From NCBI GenBank assembly GCA_003427395.1, contig BFEA01000281.1:976376-996566 (forward strand): DNA of 20,191 nucleotides, written 5' to 3'. Below are positions 8,406 through 16,510 of the stretch, piece by piece (the first letter of the stretch is position 1; each line of letters starts with the position of its first letter). The notes below the pieces were generated by a model. The model did not search any database and was not told the DNA's origin. It was given only the letters and a program-made list of their open reading frames with translations. The position numbers were made by a program, and so were the translations under genes. Source of the stretch: Chara braunii (taxonomy: Eukaryota; Streptophyta; Charophyceae; Charales; Characeae).

Positions 8406-8541
8406 CGTCAACAGAACAGCAACAAATGACTCAGCCAGGGAAACTTTTGCCCATCTGGCGGCACTAGGGAGCTGAAGAGGTGGCACCAAAGAGAGAGTCT
8501 GAGAGACTACAAATATCCTTCAAGGACTGGACTACGGTAGA
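8223..8541 (+). repeat. Exact 65-bp direct repeat, 254 bp apart
   Basis: 8223-8287 and 8477-8541 are identical over 65 bases (GAGGTGGCACCAAAGAGAGA to CTACGGTAGA), and the flanks differ. In each copy one frame would encode the same peptide (EVAPKRESERLQISFKDW, then TTVD). Perfect identity in a region of otherwise diverged repeats implies a recent duplication, gene conversion, or an assembly error. Confidence 0.9.
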
Positions 8542-8612
8542 CTCTGCTTTCCTTTCTCTCAGCCGAAGCCAAATGGATAATGGCCCCAGTGGTAAAGGGA
8601 TCCTCAATATAT

Positions 8613-8761
8613 ATGGGACGATGGACGCGGTTTCCAGCAGGTGCTGCTCCCCACCAATAGATTGGAGTCACCAGTACCAAGCCAAATAGAGGGGGATGCT
8701 CATATCACCTCTTCTAGCAAGCCGAAGCCAGTCTTCCAAAAAAAAAAAACCAAAAAAAAAA
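8613..8761 (+). mobile_element. Poly-A retroposon, family B, copy 1
   Basis: The core 8613-8675 (ATGGGACG...TTTCCAGCAGGTG...CCACCAATAGAT) matches 16164-16223 and 9279-9317. All three copies end 80-150 bases later in an A-run on the same strand, here A12 at 8738-8749 then CC then A10. Shared core plus 3' A-tail is the form of a SINE or other processed retroposon. No Pol III box was recognised in this family. Confidence 0.55.
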
Positions 8762-8872
8762 TGTCGCATAGCAGAAATAGGAAGCGGGAGACCTTGAGGA
8801 TATAGCGAAGAAGAAGAGGATAGAAGAACATAGACAATGAGAACATCTCAGTGGAAGAACAGAAGCTACCGT
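8762..8872. other. Short A/G-rich noncoding spacer
   Basis: Purine-rich sequence between a retroposon tail and a small foldback element. I see nothing in it. Confidence 0.3.
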
Positions 8873-8968
8873 CTTAACCCGAATAGAACGCCCGGTTATT
8901 AAAGCTATATCTGGACTGAAAGTGCACCAAATACGGCTATAATGACCAGGCGTTCTATTTGGGTGAAC
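8873..8968. repeat. 96-bp foldback element with AATAGAACGC arms
   Basis: The left arm 8873-8898 (ACCCGAATAGAACGCCCGGT) and right arm 8944-8968 (GACCAGGCGTTCTATTTGGGT) are near-perfect inverted repeats. The same AATAGAACGC word builds the inner arms of the 7057-7270 element and occurs alone at 6988. This suggests a shared terminal sequence of one MITE family. Confidence 0.6.
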
Positions 8969-9278
8969 ACGGTAGTTTGAAGTTTGAGCACTATGTTACG
9001 GAAGAGAAGAGGGGCTGCAGCAGAAACACTGAAAAGGCGGGGATAAGGAGGCCAGGTACAAGGACTCACCTCCCCAACGTCTATCATGGCACATTTACTC
9101 TCATCGACACATCGGAAAGGACGAATGCACTTCCCTGCAGCCCGAACTGCCTTGTCTAACAGCGGTGAAAGCAAATATGCAATCGTTGGCACCTGGATTC
9201 CGAAAAGTACGGACATTCCAAAGCAAACAAAGACAGAAGCAAAAAACATCACAATTAACAAGTCACTCAGCAAGCATG

Positions 9279-9403
9279 TTCCGGCAAGTGATGCTCCCCA
9301 CCAATATATGGAGTCTCTCCCAGGTGATAGCAGTGTCTGCTCTTACCAGCACCACTGGCACTCGAGGGAGTGTTTCTTTGAAAAAAAAAAAAGAAAAAAA
9401 AAA
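9279..9403 (+). mobile_element. Poly-A retroposon, family B, copy 2
   Basis: The core GTTCCGGCAAGTGATGCTCC, then CCACCAATATATGGAGTC (9279-9317), matches copies at 8.6 and 16.2 kb. The tail is A12-G-A10 (9381-9403). The middle is diverged from the other copies. The 5' end is not defined. Confidence 0.5.
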
Positions 9404-10374
9404 GCAACAGATGTCCTGCAGGCAGGCAGTCTGAGTTAGGAGCAGATCAGTAAAGGTCAGTAACAAGGTGGCATCGAAGTGCGCAAGCTACGAAAAAGAG
9501 ATTATACGAGGGTTGGGTTGGGGACTGCGAAATACAGGCCCTACAAACCTAATGAGATTATAAGACTCACCCTCCAGCAAAAGCTCCTTTGGAAGTGGTT
9601 AGCACTGTGGCATGCTTCACAGAGAGAGAGGAACATTTCAAAGAGAAAGCACATTTCAAAGCCCCATATAAGCTGAAAAATTGACTGGTTTGTTCCGGCT
9701 CTTCAACCGGCATAGCTCTTTGACGAGGAAGAGGAAGAAAGAGAGAGGGAGAGAGAAACATATCAAGCATGGAGAATAGAGGAGAATAAAAGAAGCTTCT
9801 GAGAAAAATAGTTAACCAACTGGAGGGCTATCTTCCCACAAGCACCCCCGAGACAATAGACAAGGAACGAGGTCCAGAGGCAACCCTTAGGCAACAAATG
9901 CATAAAGGATGAGAAAGGAGATTCCATAAACTGATTCGAAACTATGGCTGAATGGGGGCGCTTTTTCGAGAGAAGAGGATATTGCAGATCCAACACTGAT
10001 GGGAAGCACAGAGTGGAACCATCAAAGAAGACAGTCACTGCATAAAGGGGTGTCACGAACTTCAACGAAAGTATCCCCGTCAGATGAATTGAGCTCCTGA
10101 AGGCAAAGATTGGGAAGCAAGATGAATCTGCGATGCAGTCGAAAGGAATGTATGAATTTGTGGCCATAGATGAGACAACTAGACAGCAGACCACTTTTGA
10201 AGTTTCGACATTTTCTCCTTCAGGGCAGGTACAGGTTCCACCAGACCGCTTAAGGACAGTCTGGCAAGAGTCCCAGCTCTCTGGATCAGCGGATCACATG
10301 CATCTGAGTGTTTTACAGCTCCTCTTGAATTTTGACTAACCCCTCAAAAATGAATCAACCTTTAACAGGCTAAG
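9404..10374. other. No gene seen
   Basis: Purine-rich stretches (about 9720-9760, GAGGAAG/GAGAGA) and unassigned sequence. The plus-strand frame 10133-10339 (MQSKGMYEFVAIDETTRQQ...) and the minus-strand frame 9763-10194 have amino-acid-like texture but no family I recognise, so neither is called. Confidence 0.35.
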
Positions 10375-10417
10375 CCCTCCCCCGACCCCACCCCACCCAA
10401 CCCCATCCCACCCACCC
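10375..10417 (-). other. C-rich tract; strong G-quadruplex motif on the minus strand
   Basis: The tract is nearly all C with A, T and a single G as separators, and has ten C-runs of three or more. The minus strand therefore has many GGG runs with 1-3 nt loops, which more than satisfies the usual G3+N1-7 rule. It lies in noncoding DNA. Function is unknown. Confidence 0.75.
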
Positions 10418-11091
10418 AAAAAAACGATCAACTCACTTGTACCAGAGAGATTGTGAGGACACATCCAATCTCACTTTTGGTTTTGAATAACGATTAATGG
10501 CAGTGGTTTACAGAAAGCTGTACAGTGTATACACTGGTTTGGTTCAACAGGTAGACATACAATCTAGAAGAACTGTGAAGGAAAGAAAGTACAAAAGAAT
10601 TCAAATAAGACATTTGAAATTTGAACTGACCACGGGACGCCCTAAAGAGGAGGGCATGAACAGGGTTAAAAAGAGGAAAATAAAAGCCTGCTCTCAAAGG
10701 CCCAAGGAAATTAGTAAGTTACACACTTGGCTAGCCAATGCTTCCTAATAATCCTTCTGGTAATCAGGCAATCTTCCGGGAATCATATGGCCACAGCTAT
10801 CCAAAAGTAACACTTCACTTGGGTTTGCAAAGTCCAGGAGTTTCCTCTGCCTCGTGACAACAGCTACAGTAGGTAATAGCCTATGATCAAGAAGGACCTC
10901 AGAACAGCAGCTGAAGTGGACAGAGCGCTAATCTCCCATAGGCAGGAAAGCCTGATAGATTGTGCAGTGAATGACTTACGTAAGGGATGCCGGGCCTGGT
11001 TTCGACCAGCTTCTCGTGGGTGCTTGTGCAAGGAAGAACCAAAAAAAACAACAAAGACACAGAAGGATTTTCAAAACTGACCTTCTTTTAA

Positions 11092-11092
<1 letters not shown>
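10418..11092. other. No gene seen; possible degenerate tRNA-like piece
   Basis: A plus-strand frame (10497-10748) is Lys/Arg-rich and unrecognised. At 10910-11040 there is a weak tRNA-like arrangement: GAAGTGGACAGAGCGC resembling an A box, and GGTTTCGACCAG resembling a B box but too far downstream. It is followed by an A-rich stretch and the TTTC array. It could be a decayed SINE with a microsatellite tail. Confidence 0.25.

Positions 11093-11147
<55 letters not shown>
11093..11147. repeat. (TTTC)n microsatellite, about 14 units
   Basis: Uninterrupted TCTT/TTTC repeats, 55 bp, perfect. They follow an A-rich segment and may have grown from a retroposon tail. Confidence 0.97.
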
Positions 11148-11794
11148 GCCGGTCAGATAGGTTTCGGCGGCCAACCGACAGTAACAAGTCTTGGGAAGGC
11201 CCATCTCTCACATACGGGAGGGATGTAAGTCACCACTCATCATTTCACAAAACCAACGAGGACCTATCAATCGACCTCCTCCAAATCAGAACAAAGATGA
11301 CTGGCGCCTAACTGAATGAATCGATGGCGAAGTTCTCCTTTGCAAAAGGTCAATGCTAACTCCAGAAACAATACAGTAGTGCGACTGATAGACCCAGCAG
11401 CACGAAACGAGACCAAACGGTCAGGCAAAGAGATGATGGACATAGCCAATTTAATAATTTATTCTATTATTCTATTGTGATTTCCACGCCTCCAGAAACC
11501 TTCTTCACCCCATCCGAACAGCACAAGACAGGAGTCAGAATACTCCAGCATTCAGGCAATCACTATGAAGCCCGATGGCGAACTAGATGAACCCTTGTCT
11601 GTGAATGGGACACGGACGACTATCAAATTGATGTGGAAAAATAAGACTCTGTGTCTAGATAAGGCGACAAAGGAGTGCTGGACACAAATCTGGCCCTTTA
11701 GAATGGGCGAGAATCTCCTCAGCTTCCTTGTCAATTGCTGGAAAAGGAGGCCTAGGGGAACTTCTGAGCACTACTGTGCTCTCTCTGTACTCAA
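11148..11794. other. No recognised gene
   Basis: A plus-strand frame starts at 11565 (ATG) and runs to 12089, 174 codons. I recognise no domain. Its second half is made of the 117-bp tandem repeat described next, so the frame is not called as a gene. Confidence 0.35.
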
Positions 11795-12135
11795 TAGAAA
11801 GAGAGGAAAGGGGACAGAGACGACAATAGAACCGACTAAACAGACACGAGTTGGCAGAAAGAGAGGAGAGGACAAAGAATGGGGGAATGTGACAGGCAAT
11901 TTTGTAAAACTTTCACTTGCTAGAAATTGTGGACCGATATTCCAAGTTCCAACTAACCAGACATGTTTTAGCAGAAAGGGAAAAAAGGACAAAGAAGGGG
12001 GGAATGTGACAGGCAATTCTATCAGACTTTCAATTGCTCGTCAGGAGGCTGTAGCCCCTTTCACTGATGCTTCAAGCCAAAAGCCTTGACCCAAATCATG
12101 CCACACTATCGCCCACCAGTGACATGATAAAAGTG
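11795..12135 (+). mobile_element. 117-bp tandem repeats with polypurine-tract/LTR-start appearance
   Basis: Copy a (11831-11947) and copy b (11948-12064) share GGCAGAAAG, GGACAAAGAA, GGGGGAATGTGACAGGCAAT and CTTTCA(C/A)TTGC at a spacing of 117. A partial earlier copy starts near 11795. In each, a 25-30 base purine run ends directly at TGTGACAG. In LTR retrotransposons the polypurine tract abuts the 5'-TG of the 3' LTR, so this could be an LTR junction. No RNase H or integrase is visible upstream and no LTR end was found. The alternative is an ordinary tandem repeat. Confidence 0.4.
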
Positions 12136-12315
12136 GCAAGCTGATGGGGAGGTGATCATCAGGCTATGCTGCGATCCCAGATATGCGGGTCGCTCCCCGC
12201 TGTCTGGGATATCCAACCGGATATCTGGTGCAGCCGTCCAGCCTGATGGGTTTGTGCGGGCTGACACAAAATGGGTAATTTCTGACGGAACTTTAACAAA
12301 TTCAAAACTCCCTGN

Positions 12316-12348
<33 letters not shown>

Positions 12349-12439
12349 CGAGAAATCATAAAAAGGGCGACAATCTTGAGATATCATCATTGAACCGACC
12401 GGCCCTAGGCAATTCAGAATGATTATACTCTGTTCATCT
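12136..12439. other. No gene; contains N plus 33-G homopolymer (12315-12348)
   Basis: A single N at 12315 is followed by an uninterrupted run of 33 G (12316-12348), then unrelated sequence. Such a run next to an unresolved base is more likely a sequencing or gap-closing artefact than genomic DNA, though poly-G is possible. I see no other feature. Confidence 0.6.
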
Positions 12440-12515
12440 GATAGTGTCAGACCAGCTTGAGTCTGTATTTCAACAGTTCATGGGTGTACCAAGTTACCAA
12501 CTGAGCTAGGCCCGT
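12440..12515 (-). mobile_element. tRNA-derived SINE piece, family A (copy 1)
   Basis: On the minus strand TAGCTCAGTTGG (12497-12508) is an exact RNA polymerase III A box. Downstream on that strand, TTGAAATACAG and CTGGTCTGAC line up with the B-box region of the copy at 18.0 kb. The B box itself is decayed. The shared non-tRNA words show a SINE family rather than a tRNA gene. Confidence 0.5.
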
Positions 12516-12711
12516 TGGTGAACCGGAACAGCTTTTGTAGTCCTTGATGGGTCTTATCCTGATCCTCTCCACCACTTCTCTATGCCATTCTCTTCTCTGC
12601 TTCCATTTCTTCTTGAGGCCATTCATGTCCTCGACTCAAATTTGACCTTAACATCATGAATGAACTTGGAAGTTGGAACACAAAAACAGTCGTTAAATGA
12701 GTGGATAGAAA
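12516..12711. other. Nothing recognised
   Basis: Pyrimidine-rich (CTTCTCT words) noncoding stretch with no repeat match noticed elsewhere in the window. Confidence 0.3.
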
Positions 12712-12885
12712 TGGAGATGAGGACAAAGAATTGGGGGATGTGGCATGGAACTCCGTCAGACTTCAACTCACTCAGGAGGGGGTACTCTCTTGACAGTCTG
12801 TAGAGCCCCTTACTGACGGTTCAAGCCATATGCCTTGAGGCAAAATAACCAGACTATCACCCCCACCCACATCTGAGCAAAGTGG
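12712..12885 (+). repeat. Dispersed copy of the 11.9-12.1 kb repeat
   Basis: GAGGACAAAGAATTGGGGGA followed by TGTGGCATGG, then CAGACTTCAA, CTCAGGAGG, TGTAGAGCCCCTT, TTCAAGCCA and TGCCTTGAGG, keeps the order of 11985-12125 with an insertion of about 15 bases. It begins with a purine run abutting TGTG, like copies a and b. Confidence 0.65.
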
Positions 12886-13236
12886 GATTCCTTACCGAAA
12901 AACTGTTCCCAAGGAGGCTCCACCTTTTATCTTTCAGTGCCTTTTTTTTCGTTGAAAATTTACTTGCACTTTTCAGTCGGCTGCAACATTAATCAACCAC
13001 AGCCAAATGAACAAAAACCAGTCATCCCTCACGATACACTATACAGGACTCAGTTTTCAATGATGCATTGGACTTGCTGACAATAAAAATAGTAAAAGAG
13101 TAAAAGAGTAAAAAATACCCTTCCTAAAGTTTCCTAGAACCTCCAATGAGTTCCTGGGGGGTTCGCTGTCCAGGGTACCCAGGTTTGTTAGAAAGTCCGA
13201 TCATTTTCTTTAATTTATTTTTTTCTTCGGCAGTGG

Positions 13237-13339
13237 GGGTGTTGTCTGTTAGGGTGGGGGTATACAAATCCAGAGGAGCCCAAATCCAGGCTCTTTCTTT
13301 TTTTAAGGGTGTTGTCTGTTAGGGTGGGGGTATACAAAT
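13237..13339. repeat. Exact 33-bp direct repeat, period 70
   Basis: 13237-13269 and 13307-13339 are identical (GGGTGTTGTCTGTTAGGGTG onward to TATACAAAT). The 37 bases between contain AAATCCAG(A/G) twice. A two-copy tandem of about 70 bp or a duplication flanking an insert. Confidence 0.9.
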
Positions 13340-13480
13340 GCGGTTTGAAGGGGCCTAGTCTGAATGGTTTTTTATTTTCTTTTCTATATTACTATATTGG
13401 ATTCAATAACGAATTCTGAGGTGACCCTCAGCCAAAAGTTGTTTGGATTGCAATTCTGAGGAACATTCTTTTTCACCATT
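13335..13480. repeat. Dispersed repeat, copy 2 (partner at 2.5 kb)
   Basis: Shares, in order, GCGG(T)TTGAAGGGGC, GGTGACCCTCAGCCA and TTGCAATTCTG with 2484-2640. It directly follows the 33-bp repeats, which the 2.5 kb copy lacks, so the boundary of the shared element is close to 13335. Confidence 0.6.
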
Positions 13481-13559
13481 TTTTTTTTGCGCGCGTGGGC
13501 TGCTGGGAACCCCGCCCGGGGGTCATGCCGGGCGCGCACCTGGGCATGTTTCCAGGCAG

Positions 13560-13660
13560 CACTTGGTGGCCCAGGGTTACATATTTTCTTCTTAGATGCA
13601 AACTGTGTAATGAAATACAGACCTCTGTTCGAATCCCAATACACTCACATGAGTGAATTA
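13560..13660 (+). mobile_element. tRNA-derived SINE piece, family A (copy 2, B box)
   Basis: GTTCGAATCCC (13627-13637) fits the RNA polymerase III B box. It is preceded by TGAAATACAG and followed by CTCACATGAGTG. The copy at 18.0 kb has GAAATACAG and GTCGCATGAGCA in the same positions. A clear A box is not visible, so the 5' half is decayed. Confidence 0.4.
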
Positions 13661-13791
13661 TTCTGTATTTACTATTTACCATTTAGTAATTTACCCTGGG
13701 CCGGTACAGTTTTGAAAAGAAGTAGGTTCATTTTGTCATCAGCCATCCCAGAATGTGAATCTGCCCTATACGTGTTCATAACATAGTTTTT

Positions 13792-13855
13792 AAAGTTTTA
13801 GAGTCTTGATTCTTGTGTGCATTAAAGTTTTTGAGTCCTGATTCTTGTGTGCATT
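13792..13855. repeat. 32-bp tandem duplication
   Basis: Two adjacent 32-bp units (13792-13823, 13824-13855) differ at two positions. Both end in GATTCTTGTGTGCATT. The flanks show (T)AACATAG before and CAACATAG after, which may be part of a larger duplicated unit. Confidence 0.85.
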
Positions 13856-14504
13856 CAACATAGCTTGAGTTTGTTTATCTCTACTGCAGCAGACGAAACC
13901 TGACAGTGCATCATATGGCAGTCTCCAAATAGTCATCTGGTAAACTTCGTCAACTTCTTAAAAATGCCTGTGGCATTGGAATGCACGTGCTTCACAAGAG
14001 CATATGTCCAAGTGTGAGGGAAAGAGATCTGATTAGGTCAGAAGGTTCACACATAGTCTGACACGAACAGGAAATACACTTCCGTCAGTTGATGTCATTT
14101 ACTCTTCAGATTAAGTTGCAAAAACATTTTGATGATCCTTAGTGCATTAAGCAGTTTTTCATTCTTCTATATCAATATCCTTAACACTCCCAATAAAAAT
14201 AGCGGTCCTCACGTAACGCTACAGCGTGAGCCGAAGGAAAAAACGAGTGGCAGGTGGCACTGCTGGGGCGCGGCCCATTTGGGAAGTTCCCAGGTGGTTG
14301 ATTGATTAGCTACCCTTAACCAGGAGGGACGCTACACCATCTGTACTGCCACATGTCTATCGGACACGTTTATTGATTAGGGACGAACATAGGCCCGACA
14401 TAAAGAGCTCAGATTACTGGTATTCCTTTGCTGCCCGACATGGTCAGCGCTGTCTGTGGGTTACATAGCATTTTTACATGAATGAGCAGTGGGAGAAGGT
14501 CAAG
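13856..14504. other. No gene seen
   Basis: Unassigned mixed sequence. No recognisable frame, RNA or repeat. Confidence 0.35.
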
Positions 14505-14649
14505 GGACACTGGACCCAGTTTCCAATTTTCAAGCCTAAGCTGGGTAAGGGCCTCAGCATCTCCGTGTTGTTTGTGAGGATTCCCAGCCTCGACTTTCTC
14601 TTGAGTAATGAAATGTTGAATTTCTTCCAAAAAAAAAAAAAAAAAAAAA
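14505..14649 (+). mobile_element. Probable poly-A retroposon, A21 tail
   Basis: Ends in 21 uninterrupted A (14629-14649). Its start, GGGACACTGGACCCAGTTTCCA (about 14505-14526), resembles the start of the family B core at 16170 (GGGACGCTGGACCCACTTTC). The rest is not clearly alike, so membership is tentative. Confidence 0.4.
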
Positions 14650-14919
14650 GAAGTTCACGGGTGTTGTTTATTTTGGGGTGTGTACGTCGTGCAGTTCAGT
14701 GAGGGCACACAGGGCGCGCGGTGTCAGGGAACTTCCTTCTTTTCTCGTGTCGTTTCATTCTGATTGGTTGAGTTTTTTTTTCGGGAGGGGGGGGGAGATT
14801 CGTTGGGTTAGAGTTCCCCCACTTTTTTTTTGGTTGTCGTGTAGCGGACGCCGCGCAGACAAAATGTTCGATGACAAGTTCATACTACCTCATAGCAAAA
14901 CGCTTTGGGATCCACTACT
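14650..14919. other. No gene seen
   Basis: T- and G-rich runs (14774-14795, 14820-14832) and unassigned sequence. Confidence 0.3.
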
Positions 14920-15329
14920 GGCGGTGTATCTTTCCATGTTCTAGCGAAAGATTCATTCTGATTTTGCACACGTGTTGCCTTTTCCTATTTTTCTGTGCGT
15001 TGTTTTTTTTTTTCTACTGGAAGATTTGTCTCATTTTGCGGTGCTGTTTTCCTGTTTCTCTGTGCCTCGCTCACTACTCAGTCCATGCAGAAAAGACAAA
15101 AAATATGGCCATGATTCTTTCCATGTTCTAGCAGAAGATTCATTCTCATTTTGCACGTGTTATTTAGTGGAGAGAGGCCCATCGTTTTTGTCATTTTACA
15201 CATAGCAAGAGCCGGCTATGCGCTTCGCTCCACTACTCACCACAAGCCCAAAATGAGAATGGATCTTCCACTGGAAAATGGAAAGGTACACCGCCATGTT
15301 ATTTTGTGTCCATGGTGAGTAGTGGAGCG
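14920..15329. repeat. Foldback repeat cluster with both orientations
   Basis: A unit of about 50 bp (GGCGGTGTATCTTTCC, TTCTAGC, AAGATTCATTCT, ATTTTGCAC) occurs at 14920-14974 and 15114-15161 on the plus strand and, inverted, at 15246-15295. The inverted copy is bounded by a perfect 17-bp inverted repeat, CGCTCCACTACTCACCA (15226-15242) against 15313-15329. So 15226-15329 is a 104-bp terminal-inverted-repeat element and the others are related copies or fragments. Confidence 0.6.
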
Positions 15330-15405
15330 CCGCCCGTTTGGGGCCTCGCCACACCACTCTTGAAACTTGGGGCAGTCAAGAGCAGTCAGAGTAGCTCTTG
15401 AAACC

Positions 15406-15428
15406 CTTTCAAGAGCAACTCTTGAAAG
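15406..15428. repeat. Perfect 10-bp hairpin, CTTTCAAGAG family
   Basis: CTTTCAAGAG (15406-15415), three bases, then CTCTTGAAAG (15419-15428). Related hairpins occur at 16381-16406 (TCTTGAAAC/GTTTCAAGA) and 16939-16963 (CTCATGAAA/TTTCATGAG). Single CTCTTGAAA words are frequent in 15.3-17.4 kb. Confidence 0.7.
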
Positions 15429-15597
15429 ATTGGAAACCCCAACCTGGAAATCGTGCGTTTTCAAGCATCCTTGGCCGAACCCTTAAGGGACTACTGATTT
15501 TCAAGAGTTATCACCGTTATCCTGATGCCATTAAAAAAAAGCAAACCTGTTCTGTCTTTTTGCATCCTTTGTCCAGCACCGTCGCCGTTTGAAGACT

Positions 15598-16000
15598 GCC
15601 CCGGCCAGGGAACGAGTCCATATTGCACTGCATCACATTCCATTTCACCGCAGATCCTCAGGCTTCACGAATGTGTGAATGTGTGATGCATGGCTTTACA
15701 GAGGGTATACAGTTTAAAGGGTTTGTAGGGACAGTCATAGCAATAACAAACAACTGGACTGCAGACAACTGGAAGTAGCCTGGGTCTGGCAGACGAATGA
15801 GAGACTTCAGGGCGAGAAAGAATAACAGGTAATTTCCGGGAGTGGGCAGGGCAAGATGATTGGAGTGTAGATGATAAGAGTGAGCCCCGGCCAGGGAACG
15901 GGTCTATATTGCATATGTGATACATGTGATGCATGGCTCTAGAGAGGGTATAGGGTTTAAACTTTAAAGGGTATGGAGGGACAGTCATAGCAATAACAAA
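15598..16000. repeat. Imperfect direct duplication, offset about 286 bp
   Basis: 15598-15750 and 15884-16000 share GCCCCGGCCAGGGAACG, ATATTGCA, TGTGATGCATGGCT, AGAGGGTATA, AAAGGGT and GGACAGTCATAGCAATAACA in order, with small deletions in the second copy. The spacer 15787-15860 resembles 4195-4262 near the Josephin-like frame. The minus strand is open for 136 codons here, but the frame only follows the repeats. Confidence 0.7.
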
Positions 16001-16163
16001 CAAGGGGGCTGCTGAACAGAGCTGAGCTAATAAGACACAGGGTGCTCCCAAAAAAGGGATGGGTAATTTTAGCACCTTAATGGGACAATGGAGGCCCGGC
16101 CTGAGTCAGAAACGATCATGACCCCAGGAGACAACAAACAGCAATCTCTGTGTTACCAGGTGT

Positions 16164-16318
16164 ATCAATGGGACGCTGGACCCACTTTCCAGCAGGTGCC
16201 GCTCACCACCAATAGATGGAGCAGCCTGACAGATAAGCCCTCAATTCTGGAGGTTCTCTTACCACCGCCGGGATAGAGGGCTTACGCAAGGGCTATTTTC
16301 TCAAAAAAAAAAAAAAAA
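16164..16318 (+). mobile_element. Poly-A retroposon, family B, copy 3
   Basis: The core ATGGGACGCTGG...TTTCCAGCAGGTGCCGCTC, then CCACCAATAGATGGAG (16168-16221), is close to 8615-8674. A16 tail at 16303-16318. It is the best-preserved start of the three copies. Confidence 0.55.
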
Positions 16319-16483
16319 CCTGCTGTGTGGCGAGGGACCGAAAACTCTTGAAAATGCAACTCTTGAAATCGTCTGACAGCTCTTGAAACATTTCCCCGTT
16401 TCAAGAATGGTGTGGCGAGGCCCTTGGTGGTGCGTAGTGGGGCGAGGCACATCGTCTTATGGCACTGCCACATAAATTTGGTT

Positions 16484-16510
16484 CAGGGTGTACCAACTGA
16501 GCTAGGCCGG
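16484..16510 (-). mobile_element. tRNA-derived SINE piece, family A (A box only)
   Basis: On the minus strand TAGCTCAGTTGG (16493-16504) is an exact A box. The flanks GGGTGTACC and GGCC also match the copy at 12.5 kb. No B box is seen downstream on that strand, so this is a 5' fragment. Confidence 0.45.

Noticed and set aside
8905-9273. Minus-strand frame with membrane-like hydrophobic stretches
   Set aside because: No family recognised. It overlaps the 8873-8968 foldback and stops just before the core of a plus-strand retroposon. Hydrophobic text is expected from the complement of A-rich DNA.
10910-11040. Possible tRNA gene (A-box and B-box-like words)
   Set aside because: Box spacing is about twice the normal distance and no cloverleaf can be drawn. 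Kept only as a possible decayed SINE.
11093-11147. CRISPR-like or telomeric repeat
   Set aside because: Simple TTTC microsatellite without spacers; not a telomere motif.
15665-16075. 136-codon minus-strand frame
   Set aside because: It lies on the 286-bp imperfect direct duplication and only mirrors it; no domain.
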